Notes: generated from the sequence alone by a model not told the origin. A stretch of 64,000 nucleotides of DNA from Clostridium cellulovorans 743B (GCF_000145275.1 NC_014393.1:5146001-5210000), one strand, 5' to 3'; numbered from the stretch's first letter, positions 55,115 to 63,165 are shown. Program-made: numbers and translations.

Positions 55115-56134
55115 CTATATGGCTCCATCTCTGCAAAAGTTACCTTTAGGAAAAGTAATTATTATTTTCGTATATAAATTCTCTTTTGAATCTACTGCTA
55201 TTAACAAGCCCAACTTATTACAAAGCTTTTTACATAAATACAAGCCTATTCCCGTAGACTTGTGACTTTTCCGTCCTTTACTTCCTGTAAAACCCTTGTC
55301 AAATACACGCCCAACCTCACTGTCAGGTATTCCTATTCCGTTATCTTTAATAATAAGTTGAACTCCACCTTTGATATCTCTTGTATAAATCTTAACTATT
55401 GGTAGCTGAGCTTTTCTATACTTTACTGCATTAACTATTATCTGATTAATTATAAACTCCAACCACTTACTATCACAGTATACACCTTTATCAAGGTCTG
55501 TTAAGTCTATATCTATATTATTAAGAATAAACATCTGTTTATTTCTGATAATCACATTATTGACACACTGTTCCAATGAAATTTCTTTTATTAGATAGTC
55601 CTTTTGAGTTTCCTCACTTCTGGCGTAAAATAAAGCTTGTTCAACATATCTATCTATATTTTCAAGTTCCTCTAATACAGCTCTTGATGTACTTGTTTTA
55701 TTATTTTCTTCTATGAGTTTAATAGCGGATATAGGCGTCTTTACTTCATGTATCCATTGCTCAATATACTCCTTATATTCCTTACGGGAAGTCTTGGCTT
55801 TATTCACTTCTTCAAGCATGGACTTGCCAGATTTCTTAATTAAATCGTAATATGGAACTGCATCTATAAATGGAGGCTTATCAATTATTTCTCCCATCAG
55901 ATATTTCTTGTCCAGTTTTTCTACAGTTTTTAAAATATTCTCGTAAAATACTTTCCTTTTTCTATATTCATAAATTAAAAAGGTTATATATACTAAACTC
56001 CACGTTACTACAACAGTAATTATAGTATCAAAGGTATTTCCCACACTAAAAAGAAAAATACTTATTGTGATTAATGCTATAACATTTAATAAAATAACTT
56101 TTATCCTATCTTTTAAATATTCTCCAGAACTCAT
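55115..56134 (-). CDS. bceS: BceS-type intramembrane-sensing histidine kinase
   Basis: 339 residues. Two short N-terminal membrane helices with almost no extracytoplasmic loop (about 12-52), typical of Bce kinases that sense through the transporter. The H-box EQWIHEVKTPISAIKL has His129. N-box, G1 (IKDNGIGIPDSEVGRVFDKGF) and G2 (HKSTGIGLYLCKKL) are intact. It phosphorylates BceR when BceAB is engaged by an antibiotic. Its ATG overlaps the bceR stop. Confidence 0.9.
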   Translation of the reverse strand: MSSGEYLKDRIKVILLNVIALITISIFLFSVGNTFDTIITVVVTWSLVYITFLIYEYRKRKVFYENILKTVEKLDKKYLMGEIIDKPPFIDAVPYYDLIKKSGKSMLEEVNKAKTSRKEYKEYIEQWIHEVKTPISAIKLIEENNKTSTSRAVLEELENIDRYVEQALFYARSEETQKDYLIKEISLEQCVNNVIIRNKQMFILNNIDIDLTDLDKGVYCDSKWLEFIINQIIVNAVKYRKAQLPIVKIYTRDIKGGVQLIIKDNGIGIPDSEVGRVFDKGFTGSKGRKSHKSTGIGLYLCKKLCNKLGLLIAVDSKENLYTKIIITFPKGNFCRDGAI

Positions 56135-56799
56135 ACTATATACCCTTGGCCTCTTTTAGTTTTTATAAATTCTTTAACTCCAATATCCTCAAACTTATTC
56201 CTTAACCTTGTTATATTTACTGTAAGAGTATTGTCATTTACAAACAAAGCACTATCCCACAAATATTCCATAATGTCCACTCTTGTTACTATCCTTCCTT
56301 TATTAATCAGCAGGTAATGAAGTATTTTAAGTTCATTTTTAGTAAGCTCTATTTCTTTATCCTCATATTCAACTTTGCTAGACAGTATGTTTAACTTAAT
56401 TCCGTTATATTCTATAAATTCTCCTGCATTTTCGTTAGGATATGACCTCTTTAGGAGTGAATTTATTCTAGCCAAAAGAATTTGAGCATTATATGGTTTT
56501 GTAATAAAGTCATCCCCACCTAATGTTATACTCATAAGTTCATCAACATTTGTATCTCTGCTTGTGATAAATATAATTGGTACTGTTGAAAAACTACGTA
56601 TTTGTGTGCATATTTTAAATCCATCATCATAGGGAAGATTAATATCCAACAGAACTAAATGAGGGTTAGTTTCCTTCACAGTCCTAGGTATTTTTTCAAA
56701 GTCTATAGTTTTTATAACATGATAACCACTGCGAGTTAATAGATTCCCTATTTCATTCTGAAGTTGCTCATTATCTTCTACAATCATAATACTAAACAT
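56131..56799 (-). CDS. bceR: BceR-type OmpR-family response regulator
   Basis: 222 residues. Receiver domain with acidic pocket Glu8-Asp9 and phosphoacceptor Asp52 (LVLLDINLP), Thr in FITSRD and Lys in ITKPYN. C-terminal winged helix with LTKNELKILHYLLINKGRIVTR and the recognition region DNTLTVNITRLRNKF. First gene of the leftward bceRSAB operon; AAGGA lies 6 bases before the ATG, immediately after a leader hairpin. Controls the bce transporter genes. Confidence 0.9.
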   Translation of the reverse strand: MFSIMIVEDNEQLQNEIGNLLTRSGYHVIKTIDFEKIPRTVKETNPHLVLLDINLPYDDGFKICTQIRSFSTVPIIFITSRDTNVDELMSITLGGDDFITKPYNAQILLARINSLLKRSYPNENAGEFIEYNGIKLNILSSKVEYEDKEIELTKNELKILHYLLINKGRIVTRVDIMEYLWDSALFVNDNTLTVNITRLRNKFEDIGVKEFIKTKRGQGYIV

Positions 56800-57204
56800 A
56801 ATTATCCTTAGCGAGAGAACTTAAATAAACCACCAAACTCTCACTAAAACTCACCTCTTTTCATAAATTCTTCTATGTTAAAAAGCTATTCTAGTATAAT
56901 GCTTTCATTAACTCTAGTTCCAACTGATTTACCTAAACAATTGCTAAAATCAATCACCATTGTCAAATCCTTTAATTAATATTTTTCATATTTCCAAATA
57001 TAGCTCGCATTATAAATGATAAAGTATTTTCATTTATAAAACTAGCCCTAACAGAATTTTATGCTATTCCATTCCTTTAATGTATAAATTTTCGAATATC
57101 ATTATACTCTTATGTTATAATTAATTTATTAAATTGATTTAAAATTTTGAAATAATGATTTAATTATATATCCTATCTTTACTGGCGAAAAAAGGAGAAT
57201 TTCT
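56800..57204. promoter_or_regulatory. Leader region of bceR
   Basis: On the minus strand TTAGTGAGAG pairs with CTCTCGCTAA (about 56807-56846, one G-U) and the ribosome binding site follows directly, so the hairpin could affect initiation. The remaining 350 bases up to the ASCH gene show no other gene. Confidence 0.4.
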
Positions 57205-57657
57205 ATGGTACATTTAGTATATTGTGATGACAAAGAAAAGGTATTAGAAAAAATATTAGATACTTCTAAAACAATGATTATTAGAGCTGCTACTGGAAGA
57301 AAGATTCCTCATAGTAGAGTATTCGTTGGTGAGAAACTTTACTTCATGAAAAAAGGTACTGCAAAAATCTCAGCAACTGCCACTGTGAAATCAGTTGAAA
57401 ATTTTGTTAAGTTATCAGAAGATGAAATAGTAAAGGTACTTGCCGATAACCAAGAAAAACTAAACTTATCTAAAAAACAACAAGAACGTTGGCATAAGAA
57501 ATGTATGTGCTTGGTAGAATTTGAGAACGTCACCGAAATAGAACCTCTTGACTTCGACCGTCAAGGCAACATGGATGATTGGCTTATTATCGAAAGGATA
57601 GAAGATGTGGTTATTGGTACAAGCATCCCATATAATTATGACAAATCAAAATTTTAG
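57205..57657 (+). CDS. ASCH/PUA-like domain protein
   Basis: 150 residues, likely a single PUA-like ASCH fold. The start YCDDKEKVLEKILDTSKTMIIRAATGRKIPHSRV and GEKLYFMKKGTAKISATATV carry the basic surface loops typical of RNA or modified-base binding ASCH domains. The following WHKKCMCLVEFENV strand and C-terminal DDWLIIE block complete the fold. No catalytic motif is evident. GGAGA precedes the ATG. Stand-alone gene. Confidence 0.6.
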   Translation: MVHLVYCDDKEKVLEKILDTSKTMIIRAATGRKIPHSRVFVGEKLYFMKKGTAKISATATVKSVENFVKLSEDEIVKVLADNQEKLNLSKKQQERWHKKCMCLVEFENVTEIEPLDFDRQGNMDDWLIIERIEDVVIGTSIPYNYDKSKF

Positions 57658-57719
57658 CTTATAACTAGTTTAAAGAAATACTATAGAATATGATGAACAG
57701 TTATGTTATCTGGCCTTCT

Positions 57720-57758
57720 AAAAAAGAGGTCTTAGACTTACAGCCATTCCTCTTTTTT
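57720..57758. terminator. Bidirectional terminator
   Basis: AAAAAAGAGG (57720-57729) pairs with CCTCTTTTTT (57749-57758). It separates the convergent ASCH-like and GNAT genes. Confidence 0.85.
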
Positions 57759-57822
57759 CTATATCAACATACTTATAAATAATCTTAAACTTATACATAT
57801 TACAAAGGCAAGATGTTGCTCA

Positions 57823-58281
57823 CTACCTTTTTAAAATGAGTATTTGATTAGGATAATCAAACTCTTCTACTAAAGCATCTTCAACAAAGCCAAATTTATT
57901 GTATAACCTCCTTGGGGCTATTCCTTTTGTGTCCCCCTCTCTAAAGGTTGTAACTGAAATATCCACATCCGTTGGAAATAATTCAAGCATTTTTCTAACC
58001 AATGCAGATGCTATTCCTTCTCTGCGATGATTAGGATGTACAGCCATCCAAGAAAGACATCTCAAATTATAAGAAAATATCAACGCTCCAATAATCCCAT
58101 CTTCAGACTTTATGCAAAGTGCAGTCTTCCTATTTATGTTTTTTATAACAGTTTGCTTATAACTATTTAGCTGTTCTGTGGTTTCTAAACCTGGAAATTC
58201 ATCTTTAACAATTCCAATCATGTTCATCCAAGGATTTATATCTTGTAACTCTGCAAAATAAACAACAAATTTGTTTCCCAT
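57823..58281 (-). CDS. GNAT N-acetyltransferase
   Basis: 152 residues. Acetyl-CoA loop HRREGIASALVRKMLEL, and PNHRREGIASAL is the classic motif A. C-terminal YNKFGFVEDALVEEF ends the fold. Substrate unknown. The ATG at 58281 lies 6 bases after GGAGGTG; the GTG at 58290 is inside that site. No operon partner. Confidence 0.78.
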   Translation of the reverse strand: MGNKFVVYFAELQDINPWMNMIGIVKDEFPGLETTEQLNSYKQTVIKNINRKTALCIKSEDGIIGALIFSYNLRCLSWMAVHPNHRREGIASALVRKMLELFPTDVDISVTTFREGDTKGIAPRRLYNKFGFVEDALVEEFDYPNQILILKR

Positions 58282-58381
58282 TTTATTCACCTCCTTAATC
58301 TTCTATATACACAAATATTCTGTATGTGCCAATGACATTCTTTTACCACATATGTAACTAAATTTTCTTTTTTCTATATTC

Positions 58382-59254
58382 TTATGGTGAATATCCCACA
58401 CGCTTTCGAAACATTCTACCAAAGTGAGTTATATCATTAAATCCCACCCTATATGCTATCTCTGAGATAGGCAAATCAGTATCTCTTAATATTATAGCGG
58501 CCATCTTTACTCTTAATCTAATTAAATACTCCATGGTAGACATACCAGTAGCCTTGGTGAATTCATCTGTCAATGTTGTCCTGTTAACATGAAACTTTTC
58601 TGTTAATTCCTCAATAGAAATTTTTCTTTCATAATGGGTATGTAAATATAAAATAATCTCATTGATTTGATTATTCTCACATGAAAGTTTTTTTACTTCA
58701 TGTTCAGTTAAATCTTCCGTACCTGTATATATGTATTGAAGAAAAAATAGAATCTCTAAAAGAAAAGACCTACTGCGACATCTCCAAAAATCATTATTTA
58801 ATGATTTTAATTCTTCCTGTAAAGAGTCAATCACTTTTGCTATTTGTCTAGCAGTTGCAGGACCTATTTCAATCTGTCGAATACTACTCTCTTCTTCATG
58901 AATAAATGGTAACAAAGAACAATAATCTCGGTATTCTGATTCAGAAATCTCTTCTTCTAAGCTTTTCATCCTCTCCAAGGTTAAAACATTATTGACTACA
59001 GTAGGACTAAAATAAACTGCCCTTCCACTTAAGTTATTGCACTGGTCTAACTTAATTCTATCATTGGCATTGACGCAAAAAATTGTCGGAGCTGAAACTA
59101 CAATAGTATTTTCATTAACCCTTATAATGCCTGCCCCTTTTTCAACAAGAATTAATCTAAACATCATATGGTTTTCTGAAGAAAATGGTTCCTTAATTTC
59201 AATATATATTGGTAACTTTGTTTCTCTATTAACATCTACAGTGAATAATTCCAT
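58382..59254 (-). CDS. AraC-family regulator
   Basis: 290 residues. An N-terminal beta-rich sensor domain (about 1-170, with IIRVNENTIVVSAP) precedes two AraC helix-turn-helix motifs (ISIEELTEKFHVNRTTLTDEFTKATG and ISEIAYRVGFNDITHFGRMFRKRVG). The ATG at 59254 is chosen because GGAG precedes it by 9 bases; that site lies in a hairpin stem (see 59266-59306). The MBL-fold gene is directly upstream on the same strand. Confidence 0.83.
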   Translation of the reverse strand: MELFTVDVNRETKLPIYIEIKEPFSSENHMMFRLILVEKGAGIIRVNENTIVVSAPTIFCVNANDRIKLDQCNNLSGRAVYFSPTVVNNVLTLERMKSLEEEISESEYRDYCSLLPFIHEEESSIRQIEIGPATARQIAKVIDSLQEELKSLNNDFWRCRSRSFLLEILFFLQYIYTGTEDLTEHEVKKLSCENNQINEIILYLHTHYERKISIEELTEKFHVNRTTLTDEFTKATGMSTMEYLIRLRVKMAAIILRDTDLPISEIAYRVGFNDITHFGRMFRKRVGYSP

Positions 59255-59265
59255 AATTAAAAACT

Positions 59266-59306
59266 CCAATCATGTAGAATTTACTTATTATATTCTACAT
59301 GATTGG
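59266..59306 (-). terminator. Terminator/attenuator hairpin between the MBL and araC genes
   Basis: CCAATCATGTAGAAT (59266-59280) and ATTCTACATGATTGG (59292-59306) form a perfect 15-bp stem with 11 bases in the loop. On the minus strand it is followed by AGTTTTTAATT and then the araC ATG. The araC ribosome binding site (GGAG) overlaps the base of the stem. Confidence 0.8.
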
Positions 59307-59333
59307 AAACCAACCTTTATTTTGATAAGTATT

Positions 59334-60107
59334 TTACTTATCAAAATTTAAAATAACTATTCTTTTCTCTTTTGATTTTGCTATTTCTGATTTATTAAAA
59401 GTGAATATATCTTCCTTAACTACTTTCCAGCCATCTATATTTTCTATAAAGCTATCGACTATTGATAATTCTCCAAAATCCGGACTAAGTACTTCTGTTT
59501 TATAATGCATTGGTATAACAACTTTAGGATTTAATTGATTAACAACCTTAGCAGCAGTCTCTCCATCTATTGTGTATAATCCTCCTACTGGAATCATTAA
59601 TATATCTACTTTTTCAATGCTTTCAACTTGCTCCTTTGTTAATTCATGTCCTAAATCACCTAAGTGACATACATTTACTCCATCAATTTTATATGTATAT
59701 ACTGTATTTTCACCTCTTTGTGATCCACCTTCTGTATCATGATATGTTTTTGTTCCTTTAATTTTTATACCCTCGACTTTAAATTTACCTCTTTCTCTTA
59801 TAGCTGTAAAATTGCTTTTAACAGCTTCTAAATAATTATGATCAAAATGATCATGACTAACTGAAACTATTTGAGCATATAGATCTTGAACCTTATAGCC
59901 AATACCGTCACCAAAAGGATCTGTTACGATTTTAATTCCTTTCTCACTAGTAATGGTAAAACAAGAATGACCATTCCATTTAATAGAAGCACCCTTTCTT
60001 TCTGAACTATTGCTAAGATCTCCTGCAAATACTACTGCGCTCATCATACAAAAGGTTAATATAAAGCTTAGAACCCATACATACTTTTCTTTATGATTTA
60101 TTTTCAT
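59334..60107 (-). CDS. Exported metallo-beta-lactamase-fold hydrolase (UPF0173-like)
   Basis: 257 residues. An N-terminal signal or anchor (about 8-30, VWVLSFILTFCMMSAVVFAG) precedes an MBL fold with WNGHSCFTI at the start, VSVSHDHFDHNYLEAV (HxHxDH zinc motif), GDLGHELT and the distal His in VIPMHYKTE. Resembles UPF0173/YtkL hydrolases but is exported, which is unusual. Substrate unknown. It shares a short gap with araC, separated by the hairpin. Confidence 0.8.
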   Translation of the reverse strand: MKINHKEKYVWVLSFILTFCMMSAVVFAGDLSNSSERKGASIKWNGHSCFTITSEKGIKIVTDPFGDGIGYKVQDLYAQIVSVSHDHFDHNYLEAVKSNFTAIRERGKFKVEGIKIKGTKTYHDTEGGSQRGENTVYTYKIDGVNVCHLGDLGHELTKEQVESIEKVDILMIPVGGLYTIDGETAAKVVNQLNPKVVIPMHYKTEVLSPDFGELSIVDSFIENIDGWKVVKEDIFTFNKSEIAKSKEKRIVILNFDK

Positions 60108-60463
60108 CTTAATCCCTCCATTTATTTATTATTTTGTAGCTACTTTATATTTTAATTCTACTAATTACTAACCTTTCAAAACATAGAGAATCTGCAATGA
60201 TTATCTGCATATTATCAATTTATCGAGTCATCTTGTACCTCTAATGGCATTCTTTCATCTTGTTTTTCACTTTAACAAGCTAACTATAACAATTTATTTT
60301 TCTACTAAATTAAAAGCCCTTACACAAATTATTTAGGTAAGAGTTTTATTGTTATAATCGTATTGCTAATATCTAAAATACTTTCAACCATATTTAAAAG
60401 GAAACTCCTACTCTCTCCGTTCCTAGGAGTAAGTTCGCCTAACCAAATCAAAGATTTGGAGGC
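60108..60463. other. Intergenic left flank of the rlmH cassette
   Basis: About 350 bases upstream of the MBL gene. It holds the terminator-like hairpin at 60404-60430 and a CTTAC/GTAAG pairing near 60310-60350. No gene is visible. Confidence 0.4.
60404..60430 (-). terminator. Terminator lying behind the left rlmH-end copy
   Basis: On the minus strand ACTCCTA pairs with TAGGAGT and is followed by TTCCTTTTAAA. It sits 34 bases past the TAA of the left repeat copy, in rlmH orientation, so it may be the original rlmH terminator before the cassette was inserted. Confidence 0.6.
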
Positions 60464-60484
60464 TTACTTATGGTACGGTTCACC
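60464..60484 (-). repeat. Left copy of the rlmH-end repeat (attL-like)
   Basis: On the minus strand it encodes Tyr-Gly-Glu-Pro-Tyr-His-Lys-stop when read in the rlmH frame (real end: Asn-Gly-Glu-Pro-Tyr-His-Lys-stop). It resembles the SCC attachment core, which also lies at the Tyr-His-Lys end of rlmH in staphylococci. Confidence 0.75.
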
Positions 60485-60559
60485 GTAACATCAGCAAGTG
60501 CGAAAGGTTTATATTATTTCAATAATGATCTAAACGTCATACCTGTCATTAATCCCTAT

Positions 60560-60587
60560 TTGAATAATATTGAAATTATGGTATAAT
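60560..60587 (+). promoter_or_regulatory. Promoter of the T-box transcript
   Basis: -35 TTGAAT (60560-60565), 16-base spacer, -10 TATAAT (60582-60587). Transcription would start near 60594, just ahead of the T-box stem I. Confidence 0.7.
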
Positions 60588-60605
60588 GTAATTGATTCAG
60601 TAAAA

Positions 60606-60842
60606 AAGACAATGATAGAGACAGTAAACCTTTTTGAAAAATCACAGCGAGCTAGGAATAGTGGAAGCCTGGTATTGATTAGATTATGTTGAATATCCCT
60701 CTGGAGTTTCAGGCCGAATTTTATGTAGGTACTGACGGTTTTCTACCGTTAATAGGAACACATATGTTGGTATGTAGTATTGGGTGGTATAACGAAATTT
60801 AAGCTTTCGTCCTGTTATAGGGACGAGAGCTTTTCTTTTTTT
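60606..60842 (+). ncRNA. T-box riboswitch, best read as isoleucine-specific
   Basis: Stem I begins near GACAATGATAGAGACAGTAA. Its 3' side shows GTTGAATATCCCTCTGGAGT; aligning the CTGGAG with the standard layout puts the specifier at ATC (Ile). The T-box core TGGGTGGTATAACG (60781-60794) has UGGU, pairing with tRNA ends NCCA where N is A, as in tRNA-Ile. The antiterminator uses ACGAAA with TTTCGT; the competing terminator is AAGCTTTCGTCC...GGGACGAGAGCTT (60801-60831) with a T run. tRNA starvation would turn on the genes downstream. Confidence 0.85.
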
Positions 60843-60883
60843 GTACCACAAAAATCAAAAGTTGACTACAGGAGGTGGTAACT

Positions 60884-60967
60884 ATGGTTGATGGTGACAT
60901 TAGCGATATTTGTAATAAAGACACTGCAAGATTTTATTATACGAGGAGAGATGAATATGAAGTATAA
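60884..60967 (+). CDS. 27-codon leader ORF ahead of the methyltransferase
   Basis: ATG at 60884 follows AGGAGGTGG at a good distance and opens a frame of 27 codons ending at TAA 60965-60967. The product (MVDGDISDICNKDTARFYYT and seven more residues) has no recognised domain. It overlaps the methyltransferase start by 11 bases in another frame, so ribosomes could reinitiate. It may also be the remnant of a gene once regulated by this T-box. Confidence 0.5.
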   Translation: MVDGDISDICNKDTARFYYTRRDEYEV

Positions 60968-61799
60968 CGCGGAAATTCCAAGAGCCCGCTATGACAAATT
61001 TGGAAATAGAGAGTGGGAACGACTAGAAAAGGATAGATTAGGAGAACTATTATATCATGTACATCTTGATATATTAAAACGCTATATCTCCAGTTCGGAT
61101 CAAGTTATTGAACTAGGTGCAGGTGCAGGTGCAGGAAGATTCACGAAAGATATTGTGAATATGTCCAAGTCCTTAGTTACGTCTGATTTATCCCCTGTTC
61201 AGATTGAAATTAATAAAAGAAAAATGGAAGAACTGGGATTAGTTGATAAAGTTCAGGACTTCAAAATTTTGGACATATCCAATTTGGAAGGCATCCCAGA
61301 TAATACTTATGATGTTGCTGTTTGTATTGGCGGACCTATTAACTATTTGTTCGATAAGGAAGAGAGTGCTATAAATGAAATGCTGAGAGTACTTAAATCC
61401 CAAGGCAAGTTGATTCTTGGATCCCTGTCATTAGTAGGTGCATTGACGTACTATCTTGATGGGGTAATATATGAAAAAGGTATGTTCGGAATTGATGCCA
61501 CTGAATGGATATTTACCACTGGGATACAAGATGAAGAGCATTACCCCGTAGAAAATAAGCATTATGTACACATGATGACAAGCAAGGATCTGGATGCTTT
61601 GTTCCAGGGAAAACCGGTAAAAATACTGGAAAAGAGTTCTGCGGGTTTGTTTATGCATTCACAAGAAGAAACTTTAACCAGAGCTAAACAGGATAGTGAA
61701 TTTTGGGAACTCCTGATAAGAAAAGAGATTGAGTTTACTAAATTACCAGGGACATTAGACTGCGGGATGAACATTATTTATGTAGTGGAAAAGCTATAG
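60957..61799 (+). CDS. Class I SAM-dependent methyltransferase under T-box control
   Basis: 280 residues. Motif I VIELGAGAGAGRFTKDI (with an extra Gly-Ala repeat), then VTSDLSPVQIEINKRKMEE, DVAVCIGGPINYLF as motif II/IV region, and EMLRVLKSQGKLILGS. The fold is that of small-molecule or ubiE-like methyltransferases. Two ATGs are close (60951 and 60957); the second, 8 bases after GAGGAG, gives MKYNAEIPRARYDKFGN. Codon use is richer in G and C than the flanking genes. Substrate unknown; T-box control by amino-acid starvation suggests amino-acid-linked chemistry. Confidence 0.8.
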   Translation: MKYNAEIPRARYDKFGNREWERLEKDRLGELLYHVHLDILKRYISSSDQVIELGAGAGAGRFTKDIVNMSKSLVTSDLSPVQIEINKRKMEELGLVDKVQDFKILDISNLEGIPDNTYDVAVCIGGPINYLFDKEESAINEMLRVLKSQGKLILGSLSLVGALTYYLDGVIYEKGMFGIDATEWIFTTGIQDEEHYPVENKHYVHMMTSKDLDALFQGKPVKILEKSSAGLFMHSQEETLTRAKQDSEFWELLIRKEIEFTKLPGTLDCGMNIIYVVEKL

Positions 61800-61880
61800 G
61801 TATTTTATAATTTTTATACTGGAATGTTCTGTATAAACCGCTGCTTTATCAGTTAATTTACTTTCCAAGTATCAACAAAC

Positions 61881-61921
61881 AGCCCAGAAGCATTGATCCG
61901 TATTGCTTCTGGGCTTTCTCT
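61881..61921 (+). terminator. Terminator of the methyltransferase gene
   Basis: AGCCCAGAAGCA (61881-61892) pairs with TGCTTCTGGGCT (61904-61915), followed by TTCTCTCT. It closes the cassette just inside the right repeat. Confidence 0.85.
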
Positions 61922-61924
61922 CTG

Positions 61925-61945
61925 TTACTTATGGTACGGTTCCCC
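61925..61945 (-). repeat. Right copy of the repeat at the rlmH end (attR-like)
   Basis: The sequence covers the last codons of rlmH (Glu-Pro-Tyr-His-Lys-stop) and is the partner of the copy at 60464-60484. The terminal Tyr-His-Lys codons are the same point used by SCC elements. Confidence 0.75.
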
Positions 61946-62404
61946 ATTAATAATCCTAAACCCTCTATAAATCTGCTCCAACAAGATAACCCTAAAAAGT
62001 TGGTGAGGAAAAGTCATCTTAGAAATACACAGCTTATGATCTGCTCTTCTTAAAACCTCATCACTAATCCCTAAACTACCACCGATAATAAAAGCAATAT
62101 CACTATTACCTCTAACCCCTGCATCCTTAATAAAAGTTCCAAATTCTTCAGAGGACAACATTTTACCCTTCAAATCCATAGCTACCACAAGCATATTATC
62201 CTTAATGTGCTTTAATATAGCCTCTCCTTCTTTATTCTTTATCAAAATTTCTTCCTTTTCAGAAGCATTGTCAGGAGTTTTTTCATCATTTACTTCAATT
62301 ATATCTAATTTACAGTATCTACTTAACCGTTTTGAATACTCACTTATAGCTTCCTTTAAGTACTTTTCCTTTAACTTTCCTACTGTTACTAATGTTATCT
62401 TCAT
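61925..62404 (-). CDS. rlmH: 23S rRNA pseudouridine1915 N3-methyltransferase
   Basis: 159-residue SPOUT-family methyltransferase that modifies pseudouridine 1915 in helix 69 of 23S rRNA. Start MKITLVTVGKLKEKYLKEAISEYSKRL, trefoil-knot IIGGSLGIS, and the conserved end FRIINGEPYHK. The ATG at 62404 follows GAGGGAG; the upstream extension is rejected. Its 3' end is intact despite the adjacent cassette. Confidence 0.94.
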   Translation of the reverse strand: MKITLVTVGKLKEKYLKEAISEYSKRLSRYCKLDIIEVNDEKTPDNASEKEEILIKNKEGEAILKHIKDNMLVVAMDLKGKMLSSEEFGTFIKDAGVRGNSDIAFIIGGSLGISDEVLRRADHKLCISKMTFPHQLFRVILLEQIYRGFRIINGEPYHK

Positions 62405-62440
62405 TTTCAAACTCCCTCTTGTTATTTCTGATAAAAAAAT

Positions 62441-62469
62441 AACTCCAGGCATCACTCTATCCTGGAATT
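62441..62469 (-). terminator. Terminator of the NlpC/P60-like gene
   Basis: On the minus strand AATTCCAGG pairs with CCTGGAGTT, followed by ATTTTTTTAT. It lies 7 bases past the stop at 62476. Confidence 0.85.
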
Positions 62470-62475
62470 AAATAA

Positions 62476-63039
62476 TTAACCATATATTCTTCCATCAATT
62501 ACTTGTGATGGATTTATATAATTACTATATTCACAAAGCATCCCTTCAAAAATTATCTCTAAAGAAGGTATATTTAACAAATCCATAGGTTCTACAAAAT
62601 TCAATGGCTTATCAAACTTATATATATCAGTTTTATATAAAAGATATGCTATCATCTCAGAACAAAAGAATTTTCCCTCATTTTCATATTCTCTATTAAT
62701 AAGCCTAAACAAAATCCCCATAATATTATAATCTATATTGCCTGTATATAGCTTTAACAGTTCATAGCTTATTGCGTCATATTGTTTATCTGTAACTGGT
62801 AATCTCGCCACCATCATAGGACAATTAGGACATTTATTAAACACACCTTGACCAAATTCCTCTTTCTTAAATACACCTATAAATGGATTTCTATTGTACT
62901 TTCTTGACATACTAAACATACTGTCTAAATTTATGTCCAGTGAAATAGAGGAATGACTATATGCTTTACCCGTATATATCTTAATTGCCCTTGAAAATAT
63001 AGTATTTGTACCAGTAAGAACTATAAATATATCCTTCAT
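62476..63039 (-). CDS. Permuted NlpC/P60-like (YiiX-type) hydrolase
   Basis: 187 residues. VLTGTNTIFSRAIKIYTGKAYSHSSISLD has the His of a permuted papain fold, and EGKFFCSEMIAYLL supplies the Cys, in the His-before-Cys order of the YiiX/YebB group. No signal peptide, so it may be cytoplasmic. Related proteins act on acyl or peptide bonds. GGGGAAA precedes the ATG. Single gene ended by its own terminator. Confidence 0.65.
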   Translation of the reverse strand: MKDIFIVLTGTNTIFSRAIKIYTGKAYSHSSISLDINLDSMFSMSRKYNRNPFIGVFKKEEFGQGVFNKCPNCPMMVARLPVTDKQYDAISYELLKLYTGNIDYNIMGILFRLINREYENEGKFFCSEMIAYLLYKTDIYKFDKPLNFVEPMDLLNIPSLEIIFEGMLCEYSNYINPSQVIDGRIYG

Positions 63040-63165
63040 CTATTTCCCCTTTCCGTTGATAAAAGCTTTGTATATCATTCTTTACTTGTCCTATATTTAT
63101 CGAACAGGTTTATATTTTCTTATACTTATTTTTTATATTATATCATGTTCTAATTTTATAATCGA

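Larger units (their letters stand above)
60464..61945. mobile_element. Cassette inserted at the rlmH 3' end, flanked by direct repeats
   Basis: The 18-bp sequence TTACTTATGGTACGGTTC occurs at 60464-60481 and 61925-61942, the latter being the last codons and TAA of rlmH. One mismatch is followed by a further CC match. The repeat-to-repeat distance is 1461 bases. In between lie a promoter, a T-box, a leader ORF, a methyltransferase gene and its terminator, visibly richer in G and C than surroundings. This is the layout of SCC-type insertion at the rlmH (orfX) end; no recombinase is inside. Confidence 0.72.

Noticed and set aside
60660..60720. Tyrosine (TAT) specifier for the T-box
   Set aside because: Shifting the register by one base would give TAT, but alignment of the CTGGAG segment with the standard T-box layout favours ATC, and the UGGU bulge does not separate the two.
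60485..61924. Cassette chromosome recombinase (Ccr) genes
   Set aside because: The only sizeable frame is the methyltransferase; no serine recombinase is present.
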